A stretch of 64,000 nt of DNA. Origin: Ornithinimicrobium pratense. GTDB taxonomy: Bacteria > Actinomycetota > Actinomycetes > Actinomycetales > Dermatophilaceae. A program made the translations under genes and the position numbers. Below the pieces are notes generated by a model. That model made no database searches and had not been told where the DNA came from. It saw only the letters and a list, made by a program, of their open reading frames with translations. Shown here piece after piece: positions 21,627 through 31,564 of this stretch (the first letter of the stretch is position 1; each line of letters opens with the position of its first letter). Location of the stretch: positions 682,001-746,000 of the forward strand of contig NZ_CP044427.1 in the NCBI RefSeq assembly GCF_008843165.1, in the 5' to 3' direction.

Positions 21627-21923
21627 ATGTCCAACCTCTCGCGCGACGACGTCGCGCACGTCGCCATGCTGGCGCGCATCCAGCTCGAGGACCACGAGTT
21701 AGACCGCCTCGCGGGCCAGCTCGACCAGATCGTCGACTGGGTCGGCCAGGTCAACGAGGTCGCCGCTGACGACGTGCCGCCGATGTCCCACCCCCTGCCC
21801 CTGGTCAACGTCACCCGGCCCGACGAGGTGCGGCCCAGCCTGTCCCAGGAGGAGGCGCTGGCGAACGCCCCGGCGGCGGATGACGGCCGGTTCGGCGTCC
21901 CGCGCATCCTGGACGAGGAGTGA
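21627..21923 (+). CDS. gatC: Asp/Glu-tRNA amidotransferase subunit C
   Basis: The 98-residue stabilising subunit of the GatCAB complex that converts Asp-tRNA(Asn) and Glu-tRNA(Gln) to Asn- and Gln-tRNA. It begins [21 protein letters not shown], contains [12 protein letters not shown] and ends [13 protein letters not shown] long in-frame extension upstream is the shadow of the opposite-strand gene. Overlaps gatA by 4 bp. Confidence 0.95.
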   Translation: MSNLSRDDVAHVAMLARIQLEDHELDRLAGQLDQIVDWVGQVNEVAADDVPPMSHPLPLVNVTRPDEVRPSLSQEEALANAPAADDGRFGVPRILDEE

Positions 21924-23467
21924 ACGCCGGTATGACGACCACGACCACCGGTGACCTGACCCGGCTCACCGCCGTGCAGATGGCCGATGCCCTCGCCGCG
22001 GGCGAGGCGACCTCGGTCCAGCTCACCCAGGCCCACCTGGACCGCATCGAGCGGTACAACCCCAGCCTCAACGCCTTCCTGCTGATCGACGCCGAGGGTG
22101 CCCTGGCCACGGCCCGCGAGGTCGATGAGGCCCGCGCCCGGGGCGAGGAGCTGCCACGGCTTGCGGGGGTGCCCATCGCGGTCAAGGACATCGCCTGCAC
22201 CAAGGGGTTGACCACCACCGCCGGCAGCCGGATGCTGGAGGGCTTCGTCCCGCCCTACGACGCGACGATCGTCGGCAAACTGCGGGCCGCCCGGATGCCG
22301 ATCCTCGGCAAGACCAACATGGACGAGTTCGCCATGGGCTCCTCCACCGAGCACTCCGCCTTCGGCCCCACCCGCAACCCGTGGGACCTGGACCGCATAC
22401 CCGGCGGCTCCGGCGGTGGCTCCTCCGCGGCGGTCGCCGGTTTCCTGGCCCCCCTGGCCATCGGCTCCGACACGGGCGGCTCGATCCGTCAGCCCGGCGC
22501 CGTCACCGGGACCGTCGGCGTCAAGCCGACCTACGGCGGGGTGAGCCGCTATGGCGTCATCGCGCTCGCCTCCTCGCTGGACCAGATCGGTCCCTGCGCC
22601 CGCACCGTCGCCGACGCGGCGCTGCTGCACGAGGTGCTGGGCGGTCACGACCCCCTGGACTCCACCAGCATCGACGCCCCCGTCCCGCCCGTGGTGGCCG
22701 CCGCGACCGGCACCCGAGACCTGACCGGCCTGCGAGTCGGCGTGGTCCGGGAGATCGGCGACACCGGCGAGGGCTCGGCCTTCCAGCCCGGCGTCATCCA
22801 GCGCTTTGAGGAGTCCCTGGAGCAGCTGCGCGCGCTGGGCGCCCAGATCGTGGAGGTCTCCTGCCCCCACTTCGTCTACGCGATGGCCGCCTATTATCTC
22901 ATCCTGCCCTCCGAGGCCAGCTCCAACCTGGCCCGCTACGACGCGATGCGCTACGGCGCCCGAACCACCCCCGATGACAGCCCCAGCGCCGAGCAGGTGA
23001 TGGCCGCCAGCCGCGACCAGGCCTTCGGCGACGAGGTCAAGCGCCGCATCATCCTGGGCACCTACGCGCTGTCCAGCGGCTACTACGACGCTTACTACGG
23101 CCAGGCCCAGAAGGTCCGCACGCTCATCGCGCGGGACTTCGAGGCCGCCTTCGAGCAGGCTGACGTCCTGGTCAGCCCGACCGCGCCGACGACGGCGTTC
23201 CGGATCGGCGACAAGATGCAGGACCCGATGGCGATGTACCTCAACGACATCGCCACCATCCCGGCCAACCTGGCCGGCGTCCCCGGCATGTCCATCCCCT
23301 CCGGGCTGGCCAAGGAGGACGGGTTGCCCGTCGGCATCCAGATCCTCGCCCCCGCCATGGAGGACCAGCGTCTGTATGCCGTGGGCGCAGCGCTGGAGGA
23401 GGCCCTGCGGGTGGCCCAGGACGGCTACGTCTTCGAGAAGGCTCCCGAGATCGAGGTGAGGTCATGA
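21920..23467 (+). CDS. gatA: Asp/Glu-tRNA amidotransferase subunit A
   Basis: The glutaminase subunit of the amidase-signature family, releasing ammonia for GatB. Of its 515 residues, the Lys-cisSer-Ser triad is K89 (IAVKD), S164 (GGSGGGSSA) and S188 ([12 protein letters not shown]), with the usual spacing. GTG overlaps the gatC stop; an ATG four codons later is an alternative. Its stop overlaps the gatB start (ATGA). Confidence 0.96.
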   Translation: MNAGMTTTTTGDLTRLTAVQMADALAAGEATSVQLTQAHLDRIERYNPSLNAFLLIDAEGALATAREVDEARARGEELPRLAGVPIAVKDIACTKGLTTTAGSRMLEGFVPPYDATIVGKLRAARMPILGKTNMDEFAMGSSTEHSAFGPTRNPWDLDRIPGGSGGGSSAAVAGFLAPLAIGSDTGGSIRQPGAVTGTVGVKPTYGGVSRYGVIALASSLDQIGPCARTVADAALLHEVLGGHDPLDSTSIDAPVPPVVAAATGTRDLTGLRVGVVREIGDTGEGSAFQPGVIQRFEESLEQLRALGAQIVEVSCPHFVYAMAAYYLILPSEASSNLARYDAMRYGARTTPDDSPSAEQVMAASRDQAFGDEVKRRIILGTYALSSGYYDAYYGQAQKVRTLIARDFEAAFEQADVLVSPTAPTTAFRIGDKMQDPMAMYLNDIATIPANLAGVPGMSIPSGLAKEDGLPVGIQILAPAMEDQRLYAVGAALEEALRVAQDGYVFEKAPEIEVRS

Positions 23468-25014
23468 CCGTCTCCACCCGCCCGCACGACCCGGCGCCCG
23501 GGACCCTGCCGTCCTATGAGGACGCGTTGTCCCGTTATGAGCCGGTGATGGGCCTGGAGGTCCACGTCGAGCTCAACACTGCCACCAAGATGTTCTGCGG
23601 CTGCGCGACCGGCTTCGGGGAAGAGCCGAACACCCAGACCTGCCCGGTGTGCCTGGGCCTGCCTGGAGCGCTGCCCGTGGTCAACGCCGCCGCGGTGGAG
23701 TCGGCCATTCGGATCGGGCTGGCGCTGAACTGCCAGATCGCCTCGTGGTGCCGGTTCGCCCGGAAGAACTACTTCTACCCGGACATGCCCAAAAACTTCC
23801 AGACCAGCCAGTACGACGAGCCGATCGCGTTCAACGGCTGGCTGGAGGTGGAGGTCCCGGCCAGCGAGACCGGTGAGGCCTTCACCTACCGCGTTGAGAT
23901 CGAGCGCGCGCACATGGAGGAGGACACCGGCAAGTCGACCCACGTCGGTGGTGCCACCGGCCGCATCCACGGGGCGGAGCACTCCTTGGTCGACTTCAAC
24001 CGGGCCGGCATCCCGCTCATCGAGATCGTGACCAAGCCGCTCACCGGCACCGGTCACCGGGCACCGGAGGTGGCCAAGGCCTACGTCGCCACCCTGCGTG
24101 ACCTGCTCAAGGCGCTGGACGTCTCCGAGGTGAAGATGGAGCAGGGCAATGTGCGCTGCGACGCCAACGTCTCGCTAATGCCCATCGGGGCTGAGACCTT
24201 CGGCACCCGCACCGAGACCAAGAACGTCAACTCGCTGCGCTCGGTGGAGCGGGCCGTCCGCTACGAGATCACCCGCCACGCGGCGATCCTCGACGCCGGC
24301 GAGAGGGTCTTCCAGGAGACGCGGCACTGGCACGAGGACACCGGCGTCACCACGGCCGGCCGGCCGAAGTCCGACGCCGACGACTACCGCTACTTCCCCG
24401 AGCCCGACCTCGTGCCGGTCGCGCCCAGCCGCGAGGACGTGGAGCGGTTGCGGACGACCCTGCCCGAGCCCCCCGCACAGCGTCGCCGGCGCCTGCAGCA
24501 GGAGTGGGGCTACACGGACCTGGAGATGCGCGACGTCGTCAACGCCGGCGCGGTGGAGACCATCGAGGAGACGGTGGCCGCCGGCGCCTCGCCTGCAGCA
24601 GCTCGCAAGTGGTGGTCCGGCGAGCTCGCGCGCCGGGCCAACGCCGACGGCGTGGCGATCACCGACCTTGGCGTGACCCCCGAGCACATCGCCGAGCTCG
24701 ACGCCCTGGTCACCAGCGGCCGGCTCAACGACTCGATGGCCCGGCAGGCCCTTGAGGGTGTGCTCGCCGGCGAGGGGACCCCGACGGAGGTCGCCGACGC
24801 CCGCGGGCTGGAGCTGGTCCAGGACGACTCAGCCCTGCAGGCCGCGGTCGACACGGTGCTCGAGGCCAACCCGGAGGTGGTGGAGCGGATCAAGGGCGGC
24901 AAGGTCCAGGCGGTCGGTGCCCTCATCGGTCAGGTGATGAAGCAGATGCGCGGGCAGGCGGACGCCGCCCGGGCGCGCGAGCTGATCCTGTCCACGCTCG
25001 AGGTCGAGGGCTGA
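23464..25014 (+). CDS. gatB: Asp/Glu-tRNA amidotransferase subunit B
   Basis: The 516-residue subunit that phosphorylates and amidates the misacylated tRNA. Signature stretches are [36 protein letters not shown] (zinc Cys), [11 protein letters not shown] and the C-terminal YqeY-like tail [24 protein letters not shown] overlap with gatA. Confidence 0.97.
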   Translation: MTVSTRPHDPAPGTLPSYEDALSRYEPVMGLEVHVELNTATKMFCGCATGFGEEPNTQTCPVCLGLPGALPVVNAAAVESAIRIGLALNCQIASWCRFARKNYFYPDMPKNFQTSQYDEPIAFNGWLEVEVPASETGEAFTYRVEIERAHMEEDTGKSTHVGGATGRIHGAEHSLVDFNRAGIPLIEIVTKPLTGTGHRAPEVAKAYVATLRDLLKALDVSEVKMEQGNVRCDANVSLMPIGAETFGTRTETKNVNSLRSVERAVRYEITRHAAILDAGERVFQETRHWHEDTGVTTAGRPKSDADDYRYFPEPDLVPVAPSREDVERLRTTLPEPPAQRRRRLQQEWGYTDLEMRDVVNAGAVETIEETVAAGASPAAARKWWSGELARRANADGVAITDLGVTPEHIAELDALVTSGRLNDSMARQALEGVLAGEGTPTEVADARGLELVQDDSALQAAVDTVLEANPEVVERIKGGKVQAVGALIGQVMKQMRGQADAARARELILSTLEVEG

Positions 25015-25082
25015 TCGCCATCACTGGTACAGGACCTCGTCCCCGGCCTCCCGTCGCGGCCGTCCCGGAGGAGCTGCGCGAG

Positions 25083-25985
25083 TTGCTGCCTCCGCTCGAC
25101 GGTGTCCAGGTGCGCTTCTACGACCCCCGCGACACCGGAACGGTGCCCGGCGGCGGCGGGGATGTCGACGTACTGGCGCTCCCGATGATCGCTGGACCGT
25201 GGCTGAAACGGCTCAACGAGATCCCCGGGCTGGGCTCGGTGGTGCTGTCCTCCGCCGGCTACGAGCACGTGCTGCCCCACCTGCCGGACGGGGTCGCCCT
25301 GGCCAATGCGGTCGGGGTGCACGACACCGCCACCGCCGAGCTGGCGCTGGCGCTCATGCTCGCCGCCCAGCGCTACCTGCCCCAGCATGTGCTCTCCCAG
25401 CAGGCGCAGACCTGGCACCGCTCAACCCCGGGCGGTATGCCGTGGCGCTCGCTGGCCGACTCCACGGTCCTGGTGCTGGGGTACGGCGGGATCGGCCGGG
25501 CGCTGACCCGACGACTGCTCGCCAGCGAGTGTGAGGTGCTCGCCGTGGCCAGCACGGACAAGCCGGGCGACGACCTGGTGGACCAGGTCCACGGCATCGA
25601 CCGGCTGTCCGAGCTGCTGCCGCGGGCCGACATCTTGGCCGTGAGCGTGCCGCTCAGCAAGCGGACGGCCGGTCTGGTGGGGGAGCAAGCGCTGGCGGCC
25701 CTGCCCGACGGCGCCCTCGTCGTCAACGTCGCCCGCGGTGGGGTGGTCGACACCGACGCCCTCGTCGCCGAGTGCGCCTCCGGGCGGCTGCGCGCGGCAT
25801 TGGACGTCACTGACCCCGAGCCGCTGCCGGACGGGCACCCCCTGTGGTCCACCCCCGGGGTCCTCGTCGTGCCGCACATCGGTGGTGCCTCCCCGGCCTC
25901 GATGCCCCGGATGGCGCGCTACCTGCACCACCAGCTCACCGCATACCGAGACACCGGGCGCCTGCAGCACCTCGTCGTGCCGTAG
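25083..25985 (+). CDS. NAD-dependent 2-hydroxyacid dehydrogenase
   Basis: A D-isomer-specific 2-hydroxyacid dehydrogenase of about 300 residues. It has the Rossmann motif VLGYGGIGRAL, catalytic Arg in NVARGGVVD, Glu in DVTDPEPLP and His in VPHIGGA. The TTG start is preceded by GGAGGAG at 9 nt. However, the same frame reads through upstream as RPPVAAVPEELREL, which resembles coding sequence but has no ATG or GTG before the gatB stop. Substrate could be glyoxylate, hydroxypyruvate or phosphoglycerate-like; not resolvable. Confidence 0.85.
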   Translation: MLPPLDGVQVRFYDPRDTGTVPGGGGDVDVLALPMIAGPWLKRLNEIPGLGSVVLSSAGYEHVLPHLPDGVALANAVGVHDTATAELALALMLAAQRYLPQHVLSQQAQTWHRSTPGGMPWRSLADSTVLVLGYGGIGRALTRRLLASECEVLAVASTDKPGDDLVDQVHGIDRLSELLPRADILAVSVPLSKRTAGLVGEQALAALPDGALVVNVARGGVVDTDALVAECASGRLRAALDVTDPEPLPDGHPLWSTPGVLVVPHIGGASPASMPRMARYLHHQLTAYRDTGRLQHLVVP

Positions 25986-26000
25986 CCCGCACGACGCGGT

Positions 26001-26006
26001 TAGGGT
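26001..26006 (+). promoter_or_regulatory. -10 hexamer for sixA
   Basis: TAGGGT, 8 nt before the ATG at 26015, inside the short gap after the dehydrogenase. Confidence 0.45.
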
Positions 26007-26014
26007 CCGTGACC

Positions 26015-26545
26015 ATGAGTCACCGACTGGTCCTGGTCCGGCACGCGCAGGCTGTGGACGCCGATCCTCGAGGGGACCATGAGCGGGTCCTCACCGCGCA
26101 GGGAAGGGCCGACGCGACCGAGCTCGGCCGGTGGCTCGCCCAACAGGGACTGCGGCCGCACCACGTCCTCGTCTCGACAGCCGAGCGGGCACAGCAGACG
26201 TGGGACGCCCTGCGCCGGGCCCTGGGGGAGGACACTGGCGGTGCGGATCGGGTCTGGCCAGAGCGTCGGGTCTACGACGGCGGGACCGACGGCGTCCTGG
26301 CCGCGATCCGCGAGGTGTCGGACGCACCTGAGGTGCTCTGGGTGGTGGGTCACGAACCGGTGATGTCCGGGGCGGCGGGCGACCTGGCGGGCCCTCGGTC
26401 CGCAGGCGGGCTCGTGCACCAGGTCACCAGGGGCTTTCCTACGGCGACCGCAGCCGTGCTGGAGGTGCCCGGAGAGTGGGCTGAGCTGCATACCGGGGAA
26501 TCCCGTCTTCTCGCCTTGCACACCGGTCGCGCAGAAGGGCACTGA
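26015..26545 (+). CDS. sixA: SixA-type phosphohistidine phosphatase (histidine phosphatase superfamily)
   Basis: A 176-residue branch-1 histidine phosphatase. RHA in LVLVRHAQAVD carries the phospho-accepting His, VSTAERAQQTW has the second Arg, and VVGHEPVMSG the second catalytic His. Size and motifs fit SixA, which dephosphorylates histidine phosphocarriers, although target proteins differ between lineages. Confidence 0.85.
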   Translation: MSHRLVLVRHAQAVDADPRGDHERVLTAQGRADATELGRWLAQQGLRPHHVLVSTAERAQQTWDALRRALGEDTGGADRVWPERRVYDGGTDGVLAAIREVSDAPEVLWVVGHEPVMSGAAGDLAGPRSAGGLVHQVTRGFPTATAAVLEVPGEWAELHTGESRLLALHTGRAEGH

Positions 26546-26684
26546 TCGACCCCCCCTTTCAGACATCGTTCAGGTGAGGTACGGTCAGAGCGCGACGACC
26601 ACGGGGGCCGTCGCGATCCTTCACCAGCGCCAAGGCGAGATGATTCGCTCCCGGTGGCGCAACGACACTGAACGGGGTACAACA

Positions 26685-29570
26685 GTGCAGCATCAGAAGA
26701 AGAAGGGCGTCTCCCGCGCCCTTGCGCTCGCGGCCGGGCTCAGCCTGGTCGCCGGCGTCCTGCCGGCCGCGCACGCGGTTGGCGGAGCGGCACCCGCCGC
26801 ACCGATCACCGCGAACGACGCCTTCGAGGACGGCAGCTACATCGTCGTTCTGGCGGACCAGCCGCTCGCCACCTTCCCGGCTACGGCCGGCTCGGCAACG
26901 TCGAAGGTGGACACCACCTCCGCGGCCGCACTCTCGCACACCGAGCGCCTGCTCTCCCAGCAGGCTGCGGCCCTCGCTTCCGTCGAGGCCGAGGCGACCC
27001 ACAACTACACCGTCGCGCTCAACGGCTTCTCCGCGAATCTCACCAGCGAGCAGGCCGCCGCCCTGGCGGCCCGTGGCGACGTGGTCTCGATCACGCCCAG
27101 CACGATGCGCACCCTGACCGCGGGCGAGACCTACGAGCTGCCCGACGGCGTGAACGTGCCCACCACCGACGTATCCCCGGACTTCCTGGGGCTGCGCGGT
27201 GAGGGCGGCGTCTGGGACCAGATCGGCGGGCCGATGGCGGCCGGTCAGGGTCTGGTCGTCGGCGTCATCGACACCGGCATCGCCTACGACAACCCCTCCT
27301 TCAGCGGTGACGGCATGCCGTCCGCGCCGGAGGGCTGGACCGGCGAGTGCGAGCCGGGCGAGGACGGCGGCCTGCCGGCCGACGCCTGCAACGGCAAGAT
27401 CGTCGGCGCGACCTACCACGCCGACGGTATTCGCGCCGCCGGTTTCGAGCCCACTGAGGCCGTGAACCCGGTCGACAACGACGGCCACGGCAGCCACGTG
27501 GCCGGCACCGCTGTCGGTCGTGAGGTCACGCTGACCGGCGGCGGCCAGGAGTTCGACATCGCCGGCATGGCACCGGGTGCCCACCTGGCCAGCTACAAGG
27601 TCTGCTGGGACTTCGTCAACCAGGGCCAGAACGTCAACGGCTGCTTCGACGCCGACTCCATCGACGCCATCGACACGGCGCTGGCCGACGGGGTCGACGT
27701 GCTGAACTTCTCGATCAGCGGTGACCCCACCACTTACGAGAACCCGGTCGACATGGCGTTCAAGAACGCCGCCGCCGCTGGCGTCTTCGTCGCCGCGGCC
27801 TCGGGCAACGAGGGCGAGGAAGGCGGCACCGCCAACCACATCGGCCCGTGGATGACCACGGTCGGCGCCGCCACCCACAAGGCTGCGGACGCCCCGTCGA
27901 TCGCACCCTTCTCCAACCCCGGCCCGGTCGCCGTGCCAAACGCGGCGGAGCAGACGATCCTCAAGCCGGACCTGGGCGCCCCCGGCGTCGACGTGCTGGC
28001 GGCCTACAGCTCCGAAGGCGGTCCGCGGTTCGGTGAACTGAGCGGCACCTCCATGGCCAGCCCGCACGTGGCCGGTCTGGGCGCCCTCCTCGCGGGGGAA
28101 AACCCGGCCTGGTCTCCGATGGCGGTCAAGTCTGCGCTGCAGACCTCCGCGCGTGACTACACCGACGCTGCGAGCAACGCCGCGTTCGAGGGTGGCACGG
28201 GCTTCGTGGAGCCGCGCAACTTCCTGGCCCCCGGCCTGGTCTTCGACTCGACCGAGGCCGACTGGGACGCCTTCCTGGCCGACCCGGCCAGCGGCCACGA
28301 GCTGAACGCCGCCTACGTCGTCATCCCGGCGCTGGGCACCACCGCGACGACCGTGACCCGCACCGTCACCAACCCCGGTGACGCCGAGGCCACCTTCACC
28401 GCGGCCTACGCGGGCCCGGAGACCCTGCACGTCGAGGTCAGCCCGGCCAGCGTCACCGTGCCCGCCGGCGGCTCCGCCGAGGTCACCATCACGGTGGCCA
28501 ACACCGGTGCGGCTGTCGACGCCTGGCAGGAGGGTGACATCACCTGGACCGCCGGCGAGACCGTCGTCGAGATCCCGGTGGTCGCCCGCGGCGAGGTCGC
28601 GGACGACACCGAGCCCGAGCCCGGCCCGGAGATCGACCGGGTTGGTGGCGATGACCGCTACGAGACCGCCGCGATGGTCTCGCAGATGTTCCCCGAGGGC
28701 GCCGACACCGTCTACGTCGCCTCTGGGCAGGGCTTCGCCGACGCGCTCGCCGGGTCCGCCCCGGCGTCCAGCGGTCTGCTCCCCCAGGGCCACATGCAGG
28801 TGATGAACACCCCGGACGGTGACCCCGCCCCGGTGCTGCTCACCCGCAACGACGAGCTGATGAGCGACACGGTCGACGCGCTGGAGGCGCTGGAGCCGAG
28901 CAACATCATCATCCTCGGTGGCCCGGTGGCGATCAACGAGGACGTCGAGGAGGAGCTGGCCGAGTACGGCGAGGTCTCCCGCGTCGCCGGTGATAACCGG
29001 TACGAGACCGCCGCCAACCTGGCGATGATGTTCGACAACGTCGACACTGTCTACCTGGCCTCCGGCGACGACCGCGCCTATGCGGATGCCCTGGCCGGTG
29101 CGGCCCGGGCCGGTATGGAGAACGTCCCCGTCCTCCTGACCCGCTCGAACGAGGTTCACAGCGCGACCGCCGAGGCCCTGGAGACCCTGGCCCCGGCCAA
29201 CATCGTCATCGTCGGTGGCCCGGTGGCCATCAACGACGGTGTCGAGGAGGCGCTGGCCGAGTACGGCGAGGTGACCCGGATCGCCGGTGGCAACCGGTAC
29301 GGGACCGCCGTGGCGATCTCGCAGATCCACGACGCCGATGTCCCGGTTGTCTACATCGCCTCCGGCGAGAACTACCCGGACGCGCTGGCGGGCTCCGCGC
29401 TCGCCGGCCACGAGGGTGTTCCGGTGCTGTTGACCCGTCAGGCCAACCTGGCGAACTCCACGGCTGCCGAGCTCGAGCGCCTCAACCCCGAGCGCATCGT
29501 CGTCCTTGGTGGTCAGGTCGCGGTGTCTGAGAACGTCGTCAACCAGATCGAGGACATCTGGAACGACTGA
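26685..29570 (+). CDS. Secreted subtilisin-family (S8) serine protease with three CWB2 repeats
   Basis: A 961-residue exported protease. A Lys-rich start and hydrophobic SRALALAAGLSLVAGVLPAAHA form a Sec signal ending near residue 26. An I9-like propeptide follows (about 45-135, SYIVVLADQPLATF). The catalytic domain has D196 (GVIDTGIAYDN), H268 (NDGHGSHVAG), N375 (AASGNEG) and S456 (SGTSMASPHVAG). A Fn3-like domain (about 550-640) precedes three cell-wall-binding type 2 repeats from about 650 to the end, each opening VGGDDRYETA-like. The PA domain common in large subtilases is absent. The GTG was chosen because it gives a clean signal peptide; an ATG 15 codons upstream is an alternative. Confidence 0.9.
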   Translation: MQHQKKKGVSRALALAAGLSLVAGVLPAAHAVGGAAPAAPITANDAFEDGSYIVVLADQPLATFPATAGSATSKVDTTSAAALSHTERLLSQQAAALASVEAEATHNYTVALNGFSANLTSEQAAALAARGDVVSITPSTMRTLTAGETYELPDGVNVPTTDVSPDFLGLRGEGGVWDQIGGPMAAGQGLVVGVIDTGIAYDNPSFSGDGMPSAPEGWTGECEPGEDGGLPADACNGKIVGATYHADGIRAAGFEPTEAVNPVDNDGHGSHVAGTAVGREVTLTGGGQEFDIAGMAPGAHLASYKVCWDFVNQGQNVNGCFDADSIDAIDTALADGVDVLNFSISGDPTTYENPVDMAFKNAAAAGVFVAAASGNEGEEGGTANHIGPWMTTVGAATHKAADAPSIAPFSNPGPVAVPNAAEQTILKPDLGAPGVDVLAAYSSEGGPRFGELSGTSMASPHVAGLGALLAGENPAWSPMAVKSALQTSARDYTDAASNAAFEGGTGFVEPRNFLAPGLVFDSTEADWDAFLADPASGHELNAAYVVIPALGTTATTVTRTVTNPGDAEATFTAAYAGPETLHVEVSPASVTVPAGGSAEVTITVANTGAAVDAWQEGDITWTAGETVVEIPVVARGEVADDTEPEPGPEIDRVGGDDRYETAAMVSQMFPEGADTVYVASGQGFADALAGSAPASSGLLPQGHMQVMNTPDGDPAPVLLTRNDELMSDTVDALEALEPSNIIILGGPVAINEDVEEELAEYGEVSRVAGDNRYETAANLAMMFDNVDTVYLASGDDRAYADALAGAARAGMENVPVLLTRSNEVHSATAEALETLAPANIVIVGGPVAINDGVEEALAEYGEVTRIAGGNRYGTAVAISQIHDADVPVVYIASGENYPDALAGSALAGHEGVPVLLTRQANLANSTAAELERLNPERIVVLGGQVAVSENVVNQIEDIWND

Positions 29571-29607
29571 GCTGAGCGCATCACCGACTGATCGCTAGAG
29601 CAGTCGA

Positions 29608-29642
29608 GGAAGGGCCGGGGCGCATGTCGCCCCGGCCCTTCC
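29608..29642 (+). terminator. Terminator after the secreted protease gene
   Basis: A perfect 15-bp GC-rich stem (29608-29622 with 29628-29642) and a 5-nt loop, 38 bp after the stop. There is no strong T-run. Confidence 0.75.
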
Positions 29643-29710
29643 GCATCCCCGCCCGGGCCGGCCGCCCCTGCAGGGCGGGATAACGGTTTGGGTCTGTCGG
29701 ACCCGAGGCC

Positions 29711-29716
29711 TAGAGT
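29711..29716 (+). promoter_or_regulatory. -10 hexamer for the ABC exporter operon
   Basis: TAGAGT, 8 nt before the GTG of the ATP-binding subunit. Confidence 0.45.
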
Positions 29717-29724
29717 TCTCGTCC

Positions 29725-30663
29725 GTGACGCAGACGAACGGGGCGCCGGTGATCCGGGCCCGGGGCTTGAGGAAGACCTACGGCGACTTCACTGCCGTGG
29801 ACGGCATCGACTTCGAGGTCGAGCCGGGAGAGAGCTTCGGGCTGCTGGGCCCCAACGGGGCCGGCAAGTCCACCACGATGCGGATGATCGGCGGCACGCT
29901 GGACCGGTCCGGCGGCCAGCTCCAGGTCCTGGGGCTGGACCCTGGCACCCATGGACCGGAGGTCCGTGCCCACCTGGGCGTCGTCCCGCAGCAGGACAAC
30001 CTGGACGAGGAGCTGCGCGTCCGGGAGAACATCATCATGTACGGCCGCTACTTCGGCCTGCCGCGTTCCTACCTGGTGCCCAAGGCGGAGGAGCTGCTGG
30101 AGTTCGCCCAGCTGCAGGCCAAGGCCAAAGAGAAGGTTGGCAACCTCTCCGGCGGGATGAAACGCCGGCTCACCATCGCCCGCGGGCTGGTCAACGAGCC
30201 CCGCATCCTGCTCTTGGACGAGCCCACCACCGGTCTGGACCCGCAGGCGCGGCATACCCTCTGGGACCGGCTCTTTCGGCTCAAGGAGGCCGGCACCACC
30301 CTGGTGGTGACCACTCACTTCATGGACGAGGCCGAGCAGCTGTGCGATCGGCTCATCGTCGTCGACCACGGCGCGATCATGGCGCAGGGCTCGCCCCGCG
30401 AGCTGATCCGCGACTACTCCACCCGCGAGGTGGTCGAGGTCCGCTTCGGCTCCGAACGCAACGCCCAGGTCGTCGACCGGCTGGAGGGTGTGGGCGAGCG
30501 CAACGAGGTGCTCCCCGACCGGATCCTGATCTACACCAAGGACGGAGAGGCCGCACTCGAGGAGATCGGCCGCCGCGACCTGCACCCGGTGACCTCGCTG
30601 GTCCGGCGCAGCTCGCTGGAGGATGTCTTCCTCCGGCTGACCGGGAGGTCGCTCGTTGACTGA
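29725..30663 (+). CDS. ABC transporter ATP-binding protein (DrrA-like exporter)
   Basis: A 312-residue nucleotide-binding subunit: Walker A GPNGAGKSTT, Q-loop VPQQDNLDEEL, signature LSGGMKRRL, Walker B RILLLDEPTTGLD and H-loop TTHF. The extra C-terminal domain (about 225-312) with LEDVFLRLTGR is typical of DrrA/ABC-2 exporters of antibiotics or lipids. Overlaps the first permease by 8 bp. Confidence 0.93.
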   Translation: MTQTNGAPVIRARGLRKTYGDFTAVDGIDFEVEPGESFGLLGPNGAGKSTTMRMIGGTLDRSGGQLQVLGLDPGTHGPEVRAHLGVVPQQDNLDEELRVRENIIMYGRYFGLPRSYLVPKAEELLEFAQLQAKAKEKVGNLSGGMKRRLTIARGLVNEPRILLLDEPTTGLDPQARHTLWDRLFRLKEAGTTLVVTTHFMDEAEQLCDRLIVVDHGAIMAQGSPRELIRDYSTREVVEVRFGSERNAQVVDRLEGVGERNEVLPDRILIYTKDGEAALEEIGRRDLHPVTSLVRRSSLEDVFLRLTGRSLVD

Positions 30664-31564
30664 GCACCCACCCACTGAACCCACCGCCCCGGACGCAGCG
30701 GCGGCCACCACCCCCGAGCCCGACGCCACCACGCTCGCGTACTCCGGGCGCATCCCGCCGCATACCCAGATGGCCGAGCACGCCCGCCGGTTCGGCTGGT
30801 GGTACTACGCCGAGACCTACCTGCGGGGCATGCGCGCGTATGCCGTGCCGATCACCTTCTACGCGATCGGCCAGCCGCTGCTTTACCTGGTCGCCATGGG
30901 CATCGGGCTCGCGGCGCTGGTCAGCGGCGGCGTGGGCACGGTCGACGACGTCGACTACCTCACCTTCGTCGCGCCCGCGCTGCTCGTCTCGACCGTGGTG
31001 ATGTCGGTCAGCGGCGAGATGACCTATCCGGTGATGAGCGGGTTCAAGTGGCAACGGCTCTACTACGGGCCCGCCGCCAGCCCGGTGTCACCTGGACAGA
31101 TCGCCGTCGGGCACTTCACCGCGGTCGCCATCCGGTTCACCCTTCAGTCGTTGGTCTTCTGGGCGGTCATGCAGGCCTTCGGCGCCTCCACCCAGGTGCT
31201 CACCTCGATGCTCCTCGTGCCGATCGGGGTGCTCTCGGCCATGGCGTTCGGCGCGCTGCTGCAGGCCTATGCCGCCACGGTCAAGGACGAGGGCTTCCAG
31301 TTCGCGTTCGTGCAGCGGTTCGTCGTCATGCCGATGTTCCTCTTCGCAGGCACGTTCTTCCCGCTGACGGTGATGCCGCTCTACCTGCAGTGGATCGGCT
31401 GGATCAGCCCGGTCTGGCACGGCACGCAGCTGGCCCGGGTCGCGTCCTACGGCGCTGAGGTCGAGCCGTGGCTGATGGCCGTGCACCTGGTCTTCCTGCT
31501 GGCCTGCATCGTCGGCGGCCTGCTGGCCGGGGTCCGCGTCTACCGGCGGAGGTTGGGCGCGTGA
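30656..31564 (+). CDS. ABC-2 type permease, first subunit
   Basis: A 302-residue integral membrane protein with a Pro/Ala-rich cytoplasmic N-terminus (1-45) and about six membrane segments between 65 and 295. The ABC-2 hallmark FAGTFFPLTVMPLYLQWIGW lies near 225-245. TTG is the only plausible start near the ATPase stop. Paired with the next permease, so the exporter has two different membrane subunits. Confidence 0.88.
   Translation: MTEHPPTEPTAPDAAAATTPEPDATTLAYSGRIPPHTQMAEHARRFGWWYYAETYLRGMRAYAVPITFYAIGQPLLYLVAMGIGLAALVSGGVGTVDDVDYLTFVAPALLVSTVVMSVSGEMTYPVMSGFKWQRLYYGPAASPVSPGQIAVGHFTAVAIRFTLQSLVFWAVMQAFGASTQVLTSMLLVPIGVLSAMAFGALLQAYAATVKDEGFQFAFVQRFVVMPMFLFAGTFFPLTVMPLYLQWIGWISPVWHGTQLARVASYGAEVEPWLMAVHLVFLLACIVGGLLAGVRVYRRRLGA

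Noticed and set aside
26559..29411. A 950-codon open frame on the minus strand opposite the secreted protease
   Set aside because: Composition is Arg/Gly/Val-rich shadow sequence; the plus strand has a signal peptide, catalytic triad and wall-binding repeats.
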